Source: Paludibacteraceae bacterium (lineage in GTDB: Bacteria > Bacteroidota > Bacteroidia > Bacteroidales > Paludibacteraceae). From it: a stretch of DNA of 64,000 nucleotides. How positions within the stretch are numbered: position 1 is the stretch's first letter; each line of letters opens with the position of its first letter. The stretch lies in assembly GCA_905233255.1 (NCBI GenBank), contig CAJOCN010000002.1:13476-77475 (forward strand), written 5' to 3'. The notes under the pieces were generated by a model, which worked only from the letters and a program-made list of their open reading frames with translations, made no database searches and had not been told where the DNA came from. Position numbers and translations under genes: made by a program. Shown here one piece after another: positions 8,234 through 17,673 of this stretch.

Positions 8234-8266
8234 GATTAATGTTTAATGTTTAATGTTTAATGTTTT
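8234..8266. repeat. Heptamer array, TTAATGT family (flippase end)
   Basis: Four exact copies of TTAATGT stand at the boundary of truA and the flippase gene. They code for the last residues (TLNIKH) and supply the stop codon of the flippase. Confidence 0.85.
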
Positions 8267-9742
8267 GGCTATTTGGTCATTGATCTCCGGGGAGAGTTGG
8301 GCTTTATAAGCGATATAGAGTCCTCCGTCCAAGAGGACGAGGGAACGGAGAAGGCTATCGAGCCAGAGGCTCATGGATGGCGCATAAGTGCACCATAGTT
8401 GGTTTGTACCAAAGAGGATGACGAGCAGCAGGAGGATTAACCACCAGCGCCTGTCGATGATACGTATCCGGCACAGGGGCACGACTGTCGCTATCGTGAG
8501 GGATATATACAAGGCATAGGAAAGGAGATTGCTCATCGCCGCGCCATCCATGCCATAAAGCGGCACGAGGTAGTTATTGAGCAGCAGCGAAGAGATAGTC
8601 AGCGTAAGCGACAGGAGAAGACTGAAGGCGTAGAACCGGGAGTAGTTCAGCGCCGTGAAACAGATAGTGAATGTAGCCAAGATCAGTTGGCTGACACCCA
8701 AGATGAGCACTACGTTTTTCGCCGTAGCGTAGATCTCACCGTTAGGAAGGATGCGGAAGATGAGGTCTATATTGACCCACATCGCCAGCAGGATAAACCC
8801 GCCGATGAGGAGCATGTTCCGCGTGACCTGAGAGATGAGATGGGAGCACTCCTCCCGGTTCCGGTCCTTGATAGCCCGCGCTAATTGAGGCGAGGCGATC
8901 GCCGACACGGAGCGGTTCGGCACAGAGACCATGACCGCCATGTAGGTAGCAATAGCAAAGATACCGGTGCTGTCCAGTCCCATTTTCGCGGTAACGAAGA
9001 AAGAGGAGAGTGTAGGCGCGAGAGCGGAGGTCAACGCCGATAGTAGGAGAAAACCCGTGTAGGACAGATACCGGCGGACGAGACCTTTGTTCGCACGTAG
9101 GAACTCATAATCCGGACGCAGATTAACGCGGACGAGCGAGAAGAAGTACGCTATATTAATCAGCGCCGCGAGGGCGTAGTTGAGACATATACCGATGACC
9201 AGACCGTCGAGCGAGAGGATGCGGAAAGCGTATAGGAGGTAGAGCACCAGGAGCCCGAGCCGCACGATGAGTTCGCGCACCGCTCTCGGCACCACGATGT
9301 GCATGAGCACATTGCAGGTTGATTCGCAGATCGTCTGGTAGAGCATGAAGAACGCCAGCGGGAGCACGAAATAGTAGTACTCCACGAAGAGTGGCGATTT
9401 GTCGCCAAACCAGTTACCCAACGGAACCCGAAACGCCCAATAGATGACCGCAAAGACCGTAAATCCGATCAACGGCACCACGAGCGCCCAGAAGAAGAAA
9501 CCGTGGTCGTTTTCGCTGTCTCTCTCCTTAAAATACGGGTAGAAACGGATGATAGAGGCGGAGGTGCCCAGCTGCGCGAGCCCGATAAAGAGTGTAGCGG
9601 CATCGATAAGCACTCGCGTTAACCCGATCTCCTCGGCTGTGAGGAAACGGGTTAACACGAAGAACGTGGTGAACACGCCTACGGCGATGCCCAGATAGGT
9701 CACTATCGTACCACGAATCGATTGCTTAGCGATGACGCCCAT
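8243..9742 (-). CDS. Polysaccharide flippase-like membrane protein (MOP superfamily)
   Basis: A 499-residue integral membrane protein with about 14 hydrophobic segments. The N-terminus (IRGTIVTYLGIAVGVFTTFFVLTRFLTAEEIGLTR) and overall pattern match Wzx/PST-type lipid-linked oligosaccharide flippases, which move glycolipid precursors across the inner membrane. The start overlaps the stop of the FKBP gene by one base (TAATG). The C-terminus is coded by a TTAATGT heptamer array. A second flippase of the same superfamily lies at 12353-13801, and the two are only distantly alike. Substrate unknown; sugar-polymer export is the general expectation. Confidence 0.82.
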   Translation of the reverse strand: MGVIAKQSIRGTIVTYLGIAVGVFTTFFVLTRFLTAEEIGLTRVLIDAATLFIGLAQLGTSASIIRFYPYFKERDSENDHGFFFWALVVPLIGFTVFAVIYWAFRVPLGNWFGDKSPLFVEYYYFVLPLAFFMLYQTICESTCNVLMHIVVPRAVRELIVRLGLLVLYLLYAFRILSLDGLVIGICLNYALAALINIAYFFSLVRVNLRPDYEFLRANKGLVRRYLSYTGFLLLSALTSALAPTLSSFFVTAKMGLDSTGIFAIATYMAVMVSVPNRSVSAIASPQLARAIKDRNREECSHLISQVTRNMLLIGGFILLAMWVNIDLIFRILPNGEIYATAKNVVLILGVSQLILATFTICFTALNYSRFYAFSLLLSLTLTISSLLLNNYLVPLYGMDGAAMSNLLSYALYISLTIATVVPLCRIRIIDRRWWLILLLLVILFGTNQLWCTYAPSMSLWLDSLLRSLVLLDGGLYIAYKAQLSPEINDQIAKTLNIKH

Positions 9743-10986
9743 TACTTGATCTCCAGCAGCTCAACGGTGAAGATGAGGGTAGCGTAGGGCGGAATAGACT
9801 GGCCTGCGCCGCGCTCGCCGTAACCTAAGTTATACGGGATATAGAGTTTGTACTTGGAGCCAACCGGCATGAGTTGCAGACCCTCGGTCCAACCCTTGAT
9901 TACGCCGTTGAGCGGGAACTCGATAGGCTCGCCGCGCTGGTAGGAACTGTCGAAAACGGTACCGTCGATGAGGGTACCCTCGTAGTGCACCTTGACGGTC
10001 TGCTCAGCGGTCGGTTTGGGACCCTTACCGGCTACAAGCACCTCGTACTGCAGACCGGAAGCGGTCTCCTGAACGCCCTCGCGGAGTTTGTTCTCTGCCA
10101 GGAATTTCTCGCCTGCCTCTTTCGCCTCACCGTATTTCATGCGGGAGATAACAGACTCTACGTAGGTGTTAGCGGTCTGGAGGTCAAACTGCTCGGTGTA
10201 GTTGTAGAGACCGTTGATGAAGCCCTGTTTGATGAGATCGTAGTTGGTCTCGAGTCCGGCTACGCCGAGCAGACCCACCGGCTCTTGCTCGCGGATAGCC
10301 TTACCGATATTCTTCGCCATGGCTACTACCTGCGGGTTGCGGACAGAGGATTTCATACCCTTGTTGATATTCTCGATGAACTGGTCAATACCCTTTCCGG
10401 TAGTGTCCTGCGCGAGAACATAACTCTTGATCTGTGCGCCGTTCATCATACCGAAGGCGTAGTTGAGAGAGTCAATAGCATCGGTCAGTTCGATGGTCTT
10501 AGCCTTAGTCGGGCACTTCGCATAAACGACTTTGCCGGCCGGCAGTTCGCGTTGCGACTGATAGCAAGCCATGAGGAATGCCTCTGCCTCTGCGGCAGGC
10601 ATAACGGTGGTGTCCTCGTAGAGGGCGTTGACCAGACCCTGCAGGAAGGTTTTTTCGTTCAGCGTCCACGCCTCGTTCTCAGCCAGACCCTTGGTCTCGA
10701 AGAGTTTGACGGAAGTGCCGATCTGACGGCCCGCCTGCTCAATATCATTGAGCTGCTCCTCCTTGTCCATATACGCTTTGTCGAGGGCGTCGATGAACTC
10801 AGTCACAGCCTCGTCGCTGCTGTCGGAAGCGAGGTAATACATCTTGATCTGCAGGCCGTTCAGCAGACCGAGTGCGTAGTTAACAGAATCGGCCTCGTTG
10901 GCCATCTTGACATCTTGTGCCTTGTAGCTGTTACCGCAGGAGATCATAGCCACTGCGGCAAGCAAAATGATACTTATTTTTTTCAT
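9742..10986 (-). CDS. FKBP-type peptidyl-prolyl isomerase lipoprotein with two N-terminal domains
   Basis: A 414-residue lipoprotein (lipobox MISC, Cys17). Two FKBP_N/Mip-like dimerisation domains follow each other (about 30-140 and 170-290, each beginning DSVNYALG or DSLNYAFG), then a catalytic FKBP domain at about 310-414 with [20 protein letters not shown] and [18 protein letters not shown], including the usual aromatic pocket residues. It probably assists folding of exported proteins at the membrane. The next gene upstream codes for a cytoplasmic-looking FKBP with a nearly identical catalytic domain. The doubled N-domain is unusual but I have seen comparable Bacteroidetes proteins. Confidence 0.92.
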   Translation of the reverse strand: MKKISIILLAAVAMISCGNSYKAQDVKMANEADSVNYALGLLNGLQIKMYYLASDSSDEAVTEFIDALDKAYMDKEEQLNDIEQAGRQIGTSVKLFETKGLAENEAWTLNEKTFLQGLVNALYEDTTVMPAAEAEAFLMACYQSQRELPAGKVVYAKCPTKAKTIELTDAIDSLNYAFGMMNGAQIKSYVLAQDTTGKGIDQFIENINKGMKSSVRNPQVVAMAKNIGKAIREQEPVGLLGVAGLETNYDLIKQGFINGLYNYTEQFDLQTANTYVESVISRMKYGEAKEAGEKFLAENKLREGVQETASGLQYEVLVAGKGPKPTAEQTVKVHYEGTLIDGTVFDSSYQRGEPIEFPLNGVIKGWTEGLQLMPVGSKYKLYIPYNLGYGERGAGQSIPPYATLIFTVELLEIK

Positions 10987-11001
10987 AATAGTTGTTATTA
11001 A

Positions 11002-11036
11002 TTTTTCGATATGTCGATATGTCGATGCATCGAGAG
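11002..11036. repeat. Octamer array, CGATATGT family
   Basis: Period-8 copies (CGATATGT, CGATATGT, CGATGCAT) fill the 50-base gap between the two FKBP genes. Confidence 0.8.
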
Positions 11037-11621
11037 TTATTCAATGCCGAGGAGTTCGACGGTGAAAATGAGGGCTGCGTAGGGTGGGATAGACTGGCCT
11101 GCACCGCGCTCGCCGTATGCCAACTGATAAGGGATGAAGAACTTATACTTCGAGCCGATCGACATCAACTGCAGTCCTTCGGTCCAACCCTTGATCACGC
11201 CGTTGAGCGGGAAGGTGATTGACTCGCCGCGGCGGTACGAACTGTCGAAAACGGTACCGTCGATGAGGGTACCCTCGTAGTGTACGCGCACCGTGTCGGT
11301 CGCCTTCGGTTTCTGGCCCAGCGACGGCTCCAGGATCTCGTACTGCAGACCGGAGGGAGTTACTTTGACACCCTCGCGTTTGGCATTCTCGGCGAGGAAC
11401 TTCTCGCCCTCAGCTTTAGCAGCACCGGCTACCTTGGCTTCCAACTCCTGGAAGAAAGTGTTGAGTACCTGTTGCGCCTCCTGATAGGAGATCTTAGGCT
11501 GCTGGTGGGTTAATACATCTTCGATACCGGCTGCGAGGTCCTGATAGTTCAGGCTCTCCACGCCGCTACTCATTAAATTCTGGCCCATCGAGAGGCCCAA
11601 TGCATAACTGATTTTGTCCAT
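11037..11621 (-). CDS. FKBP-type peptidyl-prolyl isomerase
   Basis: A 194-residue protein without a signal peptide: an FKBP_N helical domain (1-85, [20 protein letters not shown]) and a catalytic FKBP domain (about 95-194) with [20 protein letters not shown] and [18 protein letters not shown]. The catalytic part is nearly the same as that of the lipoprotein encoded just downstream, pointing to tandem duplication with one copy sent to the membrane. It catalyses cis-trans isomerisation of prolyl bonds. The protein is full length for this family. Confidence 0.93.
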   Translation of the reverse strand: MDKISYALGLSMGQNLMSSGVESLNYQDLAAGIEDVLTHQQPKISYQEAQQVLNTFFQELEAKVAGAAKAEGEKFLAENAKREGVKVTPSGLQYEILEPSLGQKPKATDTVRVHYEGTLIDGTVFDSSYRRGESITFPLNGVIKGWTEGLQLMSIGSKYKFFIPYQLAYGERGAGQSIPPYAALIFTVELLGIE

Positions 11622-11622
11622 A

Positions 11623-11670
11623 AATTCATTTACTATTTAATCATTTATTTGCTCATTTGGTTCATTTGCG
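11623..11670. repeat. CATTTNN-type array at the ribE end
   Basis: Copies of ATTCATTTACTATTT and CATTTGGTTCATTTGC occupy the gap and extend into ribE, where they encode its last residues (QMNQMSK) and stop. Confidence 0.65.
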
Positions 11671-12274
11671 AGAGGTATCTCGCCATGTATTTGCCGAGTA
11701 TGTCGAACTCGATATTCACCACCGTACCTTCTTTGATGTACTTGAAGTTGGTATTCTCCGCGGTGTAAGGGATGATACATACGGATACATATCCCTTGTC
11801 GCCGTTGATGTCGGGTTCGCAGACGGTGAGGCTGACACCATTGATGGAGACAGAACCTTTATCCACGCAGAAATATCCGCGCTCCACCATCTCACGGGTA
11901 GAGTCGTATTCGAACCGGTAATACCAACTGCCGTCCGTCTCGTGAGCGTCAATACAAACGGCTTTCTGGTCCACGTGGCCCTGAACGATATGTCCGTCCA
12001 GACGTCCGCCCATCAGCATCGAGCGCTCCACGTTGACCCAGTCGCCGACTTTCAGCAGGTCGAGGTTGGTTAGACGCAGGGTTTCCTGCATGGCGGTTAC
12101 GGTATAGAGGTCACCCTCAATCTTCACCACCGTGAGGCAGACACCGTTATGGGCAATCGATTGGTCGATAGACAGCGGCTCGCCGAACGGGTTGCGGAGA
12201 GTGAAATGTTTATTCGTTTGCTCGGTCTCAATCTTGACGACCTGAGCCATTGTTTCTACGATTCCTGAAAACAT
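11645..12274 (-). CDS. ribE: Riboflavin synthase alpha chain
   Basis: A 209-residue riboflavin synthase, which converts two 6,7-dimethyl-8-ribityllumazine molecules into riboflavin. Two lumazine-binding repeats are visible: MFSGIVE...HNGVCLTV...GGRLDGHIVQGHVD in the first half, and FCVDKGSVSINGVSLTV in the second. The length is normal. The last residues (MNQMSK) are coded by an AT-rich repeat array. No FMN riboswitch is seen; the gene sits inside a mixed directon between a flippase and FKBP genes. Some species name this gene ribC or risA. Confidence 0.95.
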   Translation of the reverse strand: MFSGIVETMAQVVKIETEQTNKHFTLRNPFGEPLSIDQSIAHNGVCLTVVKIEGDLYTVTAMQETLRLTNLDLLKVGDWVNVERSMLMGGRLDGHIVQGHVDQKAVCIDAHETDGSWYYRFEYDSTREMVERGYFCVDKGSVSINGVSLTVCEPDINGDKGYVSVCIIPYTAENTNFKYIKEGTVVNIEFDILGKYMARYLSQMNQMSK

Positions 12275-12282
12275 AAGATTAT

Positions 12283-12356
12283 TTTACTATTTGGTCATTT
12301 ACTATTTCTTTATTCGCTTCGTTCATACGATCTGCTTCACCGTATGGTTCATTTAT
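12283..12356. repeat. 57-base dispersed repeat (copy 1) with flanking ACTATTT units
   Basis: Units of TTTACTATTTGGTCATT precede a segment containing ATTCGCTTCGTTCATACGAT and CTGCTTCACCGTATGGTTCA. The same 57-base segment, with only a few changes, recurs at about 45266-45324. Here it fills the gap between ribE and the flippase gene and reaches the flippase stop codon. Confidence 0.85.
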
Positions 12357-13801
12357 TTCTTGAAGTACTTGCCTACCACCGGCAGACCGGAGAGGGGAAA
12401 ATCCTTTCTCGTCAGAACCGCCAGATAGATGATCAGCAATACGGTACCGATAGCCATCTGTACCCACATGTTGAGGGCCGTGTTCAGGCGGATGACATAA
12501 TAAACAGCCAGCAGAACAAGCGTCAGAATGGTGTAGCCGCAGATGCGCTTGAGGTCGTAAGGGATCGGTGCTTTCTTCTGGCCGATGACATAGGAGAGAA
12601 CCATGATCACGAAGTAGCAGACGAGGCTGCTGCCGCAGGACGCCCAGTAACCGATCCGCGGCACTCCCACGATCTGGAGCACCAGCGTGATCACCAATCC
12701 GATGAGCGAGAAATAGGCGCCCCATTTGGTCTCATCCGTCAGTTTGTACCAGAACGAGAGATTGAAATACACGCCCTGGAAGACGTACGTCCACAGTACC
12801 ACCGGAACAATCTTCAGCCCCTCCCAATAAGCGCTGGAGACAATATACCGGAAGATATCCAGATAGAAAATGACGCCTAACAGGATAAGGTACGAGAAGA
12901 TGATATAGTACTTCATCGCATCGGCGTACGCCTCTACCGAGTGGCGGTCTTTGTGCTTGGCGAAGACGAACGGCTCGTAGGCATAGCGGAAAGCCTGGGT
13001 GAACATCATCATTACCATCGCTACCTTGAAGCACGCGCCGTAGATTCCTAACTGCGCCTGCGCGTCCTCGCCCGGATAGAGATAAGGGAAAAGAATGCGG
13101 TCGAGCGTCTGGTTCATGATGCCGGCTACGCCGAGTACCAAGAGCGGCAGCGAGTAACGCAGCATTTCCCCGAGCACCGGACGGTCGAAATGACCGCCCT
13201 TGGGCATCGTGAACGGCAGCAGACAGAGAGTCTGGATAGTCGTTGCCAGGAGGTTGGAGAGGAAGACATAAAACACATCGTTCAGCCCCAATATCACCAG
13301 GAAGAGGATATTAAATCCGATATTAAGCACCACGAACAGGAGCTTCAGCGACGCAAAGAGAACAGGTCTTTTCTGATTACGCAGTTGCGCAAAGGGAATA
13401 GACGCAAAGGCGTCGATGGCTACCGTCACGAACATCATCGCCACGAACTCGGAGTGGTTCGCGTAGCCTAAAACGGATGCCAAAGGCTGTCGGAAGAGCA
13501 CTACGAGCAGCACAAAGAGCGCGCTCGTGGAGAAAAGCGTCAGGTAGGCTGTGCGGTACACCGATTTGGGGTCATAGCCCTCACGGTTGGCGAACCGGAA
13601 GAAACCCGTCTCCATGCCATACGTCAGGATCACCAGCAAGAGGGCGGTCCAGGCATAGAGATTGGTCACAATCCCATAATCATCCGTGCGCGCCAGTACG
13701 TAGGTGTACAGCGGCACGAGCAGGTAGTTAAGGAACTTGCCTATTATCGAACTCAACCCATAGATGGCGGTGTCCTTCGCCAAAGATTTCATCTCACTCA
13801 T
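12353..13801 (-). CDS. Oligosaccharide flippase family membrane protein
   Basis: A 482-residue membrane protein with 12-14 hydrophobic segments and the N-terminal pattern of the polysaccharide transporter (PST) family: SLAKDTAIYGLSSIIGKFLNYLLVPLYTYVL, then YGIVTNLYAWTALLLVILTYGMETGFFRFA. Such proteins flip undecaprenyl-linked oligosaccharides for O-antigen, capsule or related glycans. The start lies inside rsmI by eight bases, as expected for coupled translation. The stop abuts the 57-base dispersed repeat. Substrate unknown. Confidence 0.87.
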   Translation of the reverse strand: MSEMKSLAKDTAIYGLSSIIGKFLNYLLVPLYTYVLARTDDYGIVTNLYAWTALLLVILTYGMETGFFRFANREGYDPKSVYRTAYLTLFSTSALFVLLVVLFRQPLASVLGYANHSEFVAMMFVTVAIDAFASIPFAQLRNQKRPVLFASLKLLFVVLNIGFNILFLVILGLNDVFYVFLSNLLATTIQTLCLLPFTMPKGGHFDRPVLGEMLRYSLPLLVLGVAGIMNQTLDRILFPYLYPGEDAQAQLGIYGACFKVAMVMMMFTQAFRYAYEPFVFAKHKDRHSVEAYADAMKYYIIFSYLILLGVIFYLDIFRYIVSSAYWEGLKIVPVVLWTYVFQGVYFNLSFWYKLTDETKWGAYFSLIGLVITLVLQIVGVPRIGYWASCGSSLVCYFVIMVLSYVIGQKKAPIPYDLKRICGYTILTLVLLAVYYVIRLNTALNMWVQMAIGTVLLIIYLAVLTRKDFPLSGLPVVGKYFKK

Positions 13802-14459
13802 TTCCTGCTACACAAATTACTATTTCGCCTTTCGGCGGGGTTTGTTTAAAATGATTGATCAGTTCGTCGAGCGTGCCGCGGAGGGTTTCTTCATGCACCT
13901 TGCTGATCTCGCGGGTGACGGACGCTTTACGCTCCGCGCCGCAGACCGCCGCCAGTTGCTCCAGCGTCTTCACGAGCCGGAAGGGCGACTCATAGACGAT
14001 GAACGTCTCGTCCAACGCGGCGAGGTAGTTGAGCCGCGTCTGTCGTCCTTTCTTCTGGGGCAGGAAGCCCTCGAAGTAGAAGTGGTTGTTCGGCAGTCCG
14101 CTGTCCACCAGTGCCGGTACGAAAGCTGTTGCACCGGGCAGACACTGGATCTCTATGTCTGCTTCGGCGGCTGCCCGGACGAGGAAGAACCCCGGGTCCG
14201 AGATAGCCGGCGTACCGGCATCGGAGATCAGTGCGATGTTAGCACCCGCCTTGAGCCGCTCCACGATGTCCGCTGATGTCTCATGCTCGTTGAACTTATG
14301 ATGGCTCTTGAGCGGCGTGCGGATATCGTAGTGCTGCAGCAAGATACCGCTGGTACGGGTGTCTTCCGCTAAAATCAGATCGACTGATTTGAGCACCTCA
14401 ATCGCGCGGAACGTCATGTCCTGCAGATTGCCGACCGGTGTAGGAACGATATATAGCAT
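13794..14459 (-). CDS. rsmI: 16S rRNA (cytidine-2'-O)-methyltransferase
   Basis: A 221-residue RsmI of the tetrapyrrole-methylase fold, which 2'-O-methylates C1402 in 16S rRNA with S-adenosylmethionine. The N-terminal MLYIVPTPVGNLQDMTFRAIEVL, EDTRTSG and SDAGTPAISDPGF motifs are diagnostic. The length is normal for the short form without the C-terminal HTH extension. The gene begins directly after the stop of the coiled-coil gene, with no bases between, and overlaps the downstream flippase start. Confidence 0.96.
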   Translation of the reverse strand: MLYIVPTPVGNLQDMTFRAIEVLKSVDLILAEDTRTSGILLQHYDIRTPLKSHHKFNEHETSADIVERLKAGANIALISDAGTPAISDPGFFLVRAAAEADIEIQCLPGATAFVPALVDSGLPNNHFYFEGFLPQKKGRQTRLNYLAALDETFIVYESPFRLVKTLEQLAAVCGAERKASVTREISKVHEETLRGTLDELINHFKQTPPKGEIVICVAGNE

Positions 14460-15062
14460 TTATCCGAATCTTCTGTGCAGGGTGACGATAAACTGCTGGT
14501 AACTGTTACTCTCGGTGTCCCAGCCGAAGCGGCTGATATAACTCATCGCCTCGTCGAACGAATGAAGGGCATTCAGTTCGGTCAGCGTGCGTTGCATCAG
14601 TTCGGCGTTCTGGCCGAAGAGTTCGCGTTGGTACAAGAACCGGTCGCCTAACGAGATCGCCAGACGGATGTCGTCCACCGCTTTGCCGTAGATAGCCGCC
14701 TTGGGCGATGCCTGCTCTTCTATAACGGGCTCTGCGACAGGCTCCGGCTCGGGCTCTGCGATGACCTCCGGCTCCTCAACCTTCGGAGCTTCCTCTACAA
14801 CCGGCTCGGGCTCTGCAACAGGCGCGGCTACTACCACCGGTTTCTCTACGATTTTCTCTACTACCTTCTCCACTACCTGAGGCTCGGGCAACGGTCTGTT
14901 CTGCAACTCCGTTACCTCTGCCTGCAGCGCCGCAATCTGCTCTTTCTGAGCTGCCAAGCGCTCTTCTGCTGCAGCCAAACGAGCCTCCAGAGACTCACGA
15001 AGTGCCTCTTGAGCCGCTATGCGCGACTCCAGAGACTCAAAATATTTGATTACCTCTTCCAT
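14460..15062 (-). CDS. Coiled-coil protein with Pro/Glu-rich linker, conserved C-terminal domain
   Basis: A 200-residue protein of unknown function. Residues 1-55 are a coiled coil with Ala/Glu/Leu heptads. Residues 56-125 are rich in Val, Glu and Pro (VVEKVVEKIVEK, EPEPEPVAEP). Residues 130-200 form a compact domain (DDIRLAISLGDRFLYQRELF, then ALHSFDEAMSYISRFGW) that I have seen in other Bacteroidetes proteins without assigned function. There is no signal peptide or membrane segment, so it is probably cytoplasmic. Its stop touches the rsmI start. The Pro/Glu linker resembles TonB, but the required N-terminal membrane helix is absent. Confidence 0.75.
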   Translation of the reverse strand: MEEVIKYFESLESRIAAQEALRESLEARLAAAEERLAAQKEQIAALQAEVTELQNRPLPEPQVVEKVVEKIVEKPVVVAAPVAEPEPVVEEAPKVEEPEVIAEPEPEPVAEPVIEEQASPKAAIYGKAVDDIRLAISLGDRFLYQRELFGQNAELMQRTLTELNALHSFDEAMSYISRFGWDTESNSYQQFIVTLHRRFG

Positions 15063-15077
15063 AAATTCCTTCGTACA

Positions 15078-16604
15078 TTATTTCGTTGCTTCTTCCAACT
15101 TTTTCATGATAGAGAACATGAAGATGGCAGCGATGAGGCAGACACCTACGAATACGGACCAAACGATCCACAAAGGTATATCGCCCCAAAGTTTACCACC
15201 GATACGGACAAGGTAATTACCGATGGCGGTAGCTACGAACCAACCGCCCATCATCATTCCCTTGTATTTCGGAGGAGCTACTTTGCTTACAAAAGAGATA
15301 CCCATCGGACTGAGCAGCAACTCGCCGAAGGTGAGAATCAGATAGGTGTAAATCAGTACATTTGCGTTCACGAACGTAGCATCGCCCGTCACGCGTGCCA
15401 ACTCCTGTTGAGCCGGAGTAAGCAGACCTAACGAACAAACTGCCATCAGCACATATGCGGCTGCAGCTACCAACATTCCATAAGCAATCTTACGCGGCGC
15501 CGAAGGCTCTTTGCCTTTTTTCGCCAGCGCTCCGAAGATAGCCATGCTCACCGGCGTCAGTGCCACTACGTAGAACGGGTTGAACTGCTGGAAGATAGGA
15601 GCAGCGATGCCCAACTCCGCAGGGTGGTTGAGGTACTTGTAAACGAGGATGGCGACCATAGCACTGCCTACACCGCCCCAGATCATCTTGGCTTTGCCCG
15701 ATCCTTCTCCGAAGATACCAAACAGCGAATAAACCAACACGGCTACCATAACGAGATTCCAGATATCAAACGCCATCGTCTGTGCGCCGGTCACAACGGG
15801 GTTCACGAACTCATCGGCGAAGAACGTGAGAGTCAGACCGTTCTGGTGGAAAGCCATCCAGAAAAAGAGCACTACCGTAAACACAAGACACAGTGCCACA
15901 ATACGTTTCTTCGTCTGCTCCGGCGTCAGTTCCTCTACTGCCTCTGTGTTGTTCTGCGCAGCCTGTTTAACGGTGTTCTCCACGTGCTTGAACCAAGGCC
16001 TGCAAGCGTAGTAGATAGCGATACTCAGTATCAGCGATGCGCAGGCTACCATGAAAGCAAAATGGTAACTGTCGTTCACCGAATAGCCTAAACTGTCTTG
16101 CGCCCATGCCATGATTTTCACAGCCGCCGTCGGAGCAAACATGGCACCGATGTTAATCGCCATGTAGAACAGCGAGAACGCGGCGTCGCGGCGGTCAGCA
16201 TATTTCGGGTCGTCATAGAGGTTTCCTACCATGACCTGCAGATTACCTTTGAACAGACCCGTACCGAACGAGATCAGCAGTAAGGCCAGCAGCATGGTAC
16301 CCATCGCGGCACTACCGCCGCCCATCGGGATCGCCAGACACACATAACCTAAGAACATAACGAAGATACCGATCGTGACGCACTTGCCGTAACCGATCTT
16401 ATCGGCTATCATACCGCCGATCAGCGGCAGGAAATACACACATGCCAGAAATCCGGCATAAATACGGCTGGCGGCATCGGCCGACAAACCGAAATTAGCG
16501 CGCAAGAATAGCGCAAAGACGGCTAACATCGTGTAGTAGCCGAAGCGTTCGCCTGTGTTGGCAAGCGCCAACGCGAACAATCCTTTGGGTTGATTCTTAA
16601 ACAT
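15078..16604 (-). CDS. POT/PTR family peptide MFS transporter
   Basis: A 508-residue proton-coupled di/tripeptide transporter of the POT family. The signature GERFGYYTMLAVFALFL at 18-34 contains the ExxER-like ERF element of helix 1, and the second signature DAAFSLFYMAINIGAMFAP lies near 139-157. About 14 membrane segments are visible, ending in a short charged tail (MKKLEEATK). The length is typical. It is separated by 25 bases from ilvE upstream, with a short AATTCTC repeat in the gap. Specific substrate is not deducible. Confidence 0.9.
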   Translation of the reverse strand: MFKNQPKGLFALALANTGERFGYYTMLAVFALFLRANFGLSADAASRIYAGFLACVYFLPLIGGMIADKIGYGKCVTIGIFVMFLGYVCLAIPMGGGSAAMGTMLLALLLISFGTGLFKGNLQVMVGNLYDDPKYADRRDAAFSLFYMAINIGAMFAPTAAVKIMAWAQDSLGYSVNDSYHFAFMVACASLILSIAIYYACRPWFKHVENTVKQAAQNNTEAVEELTPEQTKKRIVALCLVFTVVLFFWMAFHQNGLTLTFFADEFVNPVVTGAQTMAFDIWNLVMVAVLVYSLFGIFGEGSGKAKMIWGGVGSAMVAILVYKYLNHPAELGIAAPIFQQFNPFYVVALTPVSMAIFGALAKKGKEPSAPRKIAYGMLVAAAAYVLMAVCSLGLLTPAQQELARVTGDATFVNANVLIYTYLILTFGELLLSPMGISFVSKVAPPKYKGMMMGGWFVATAIGNYLVRIGGKLWGDIPLWIVWSVFVGVCLIAAIFMFSIMKKLEEATK

Positions 16605-16616
16605 AAAATATAAGTT

Positions 16617-16643
16617 TTAATTTGAATTCTCAATTCTCAATTA
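16617..16643. repeat. Heptamer array, AATTCTC family (ilvE end)
   Basis: TTGAATTCTCAATTCTCAATT covers the ilvE stop and codes for its final EN residues. Confidence 0.7.
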
Positions 16644-17673
16644 CATCACACCAGTGGTGCTTGTCTTCCGCCCGCCCGTACTGAATATCCTTCAGCGCGT
16701 GGTAGAGTTTCGTCAGTACCGGACCCGGTTCGTCGCCGAAATGGTAAGTGATGTTTTTATCCGGGTCATATACTTTTCCGATAGGGGAGATGACGCAGGC
16801 GGTTCCGCAGGCTGCGGCTTCGTCCATCTGAGCCAACTCCTCGACGCGTATGTGACGCCTTGTCACTTTCATGCCCATTTCCTTTGCCAGCGTAATCAGA
16901 CTGTCGTTCGTGATACTCGGCAGAATAGCTGAGGAACGGGGGGTCAGGTACTCGTACTCGCCGCATGGCTTGCTGCCACCGGCGACACGCCGGATTCCTA
17001 TAAAATTCGCTGCGCTGCACTCGTCGATATACTTATGGGTCTTTGCGTCGGTGAACATGCAGTCGTAGCCTTGGGCATGTGCCGCTTCGGTGGCACGGAA
17101 GGACGCTCCGTAGTTGCCGCCTACTTTCCATGTACCCGTGCCGAACGGTGCCGCGCGATCTATGTGGCGCTCCACAATGAACGGTGTGCAATGGAATTTC
17201 CCCGGAAAATAGGCGCCGATGGGAGTGGCTACGATGATCAGTTCGCAGTCCTTGCCCGGAGCCACGGAAATCTCATGGGTGGTGGCTATCAGGATCGGAC
17301 GGAAATAAAGCGTCGCTCCTGTCTCGTACGGAGGCAGATAGTCTATGTTCTTTTTCAGAGCCAGCACGATAGCGCGGCAGAAAATATCCTCGGGAGGAGG
17401 CGTCATCATCAACCCTTCTGCGCTTTTCGCCATGCGTCTCGCGTTCTCCTGCATCCGAAAAATACGCACTTTTCCGTCCACTCCCCGGAATGCTTTCAAT
17501 CCCTCGAAAGCTTGCTGACCGTACTGCAGTCCTGTAGAGGCGACATGCAGTTGGATGGTCTTGTCCTTCGTGGCGTATGGTTCTTCCCATACACCGTCTT
17601 TACAGGCAGAGCGGACAATGTAGTCCGTCTCCGTGTAATGAAAACTCAGTTTACTCCAATCAATCTCTTTCAT
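16630..17673 (-). CDS. ilvE: Branched-chain amino-acid aminotransferase
   Basis: A 347-residue class IV PLP aminotransferase that transfers the amino group in the last step of Ile, Leu and Val synthesis or the first step of their breakdown. The PLP lysine is Lys183 in GTGTWKVGGNYGAS. QYGQQAFEGLKAF (51-62) and YIDECSAANFI are the other family signatures. A stretch VAGGSKPCGEYEY around residue 230 is longer than in the family members I remember. The start overlaps the stop of the gene upstream as ATGA. Confidence 0.94.
   Translation of the reverse strand: MKEIDWSKLSFHYTETDYIVRSACKDGVWEEPYATKDKTIQLHVASTGLQYGQQAFEGLKAFRGVDGKVRIFRMQENARRMAKSAEGLMMTPPPEDIFCRAIVLALKKNIDYLPPYETGATLYFRPILIATTHEISVAPGKDCELIIVATPIGAYFPGKFHCTPFIVERHIDRAAPFGTGTWKVGGNYGASFRATEAAHAQGYDCMFTDAKTHKYIDECSAANFIGIRRVAGGSKPCGEYEYLTPRSSAILPSITNDSLITLAKEMGMKVTRRHIRVEELAQMDEAAACGTACVISPIGKVYDPDKNITYHFGDEPGPVLTKLYHALKDIQYGRAEDKHHWCDVIEN

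Noticed and set aside
9874..11001. A 375-residue plus-strand open frame opposite the FKBP gene
   Set aside because: Leu/Val/Asp-rich antisense shadow of an obvious FKBP lipoprotein.
14460..15062. TonB for the Pro/Glu-rich protein
   Set aside because: It lacks an N-terminal membrane helix and the TonB C-terminal domain.
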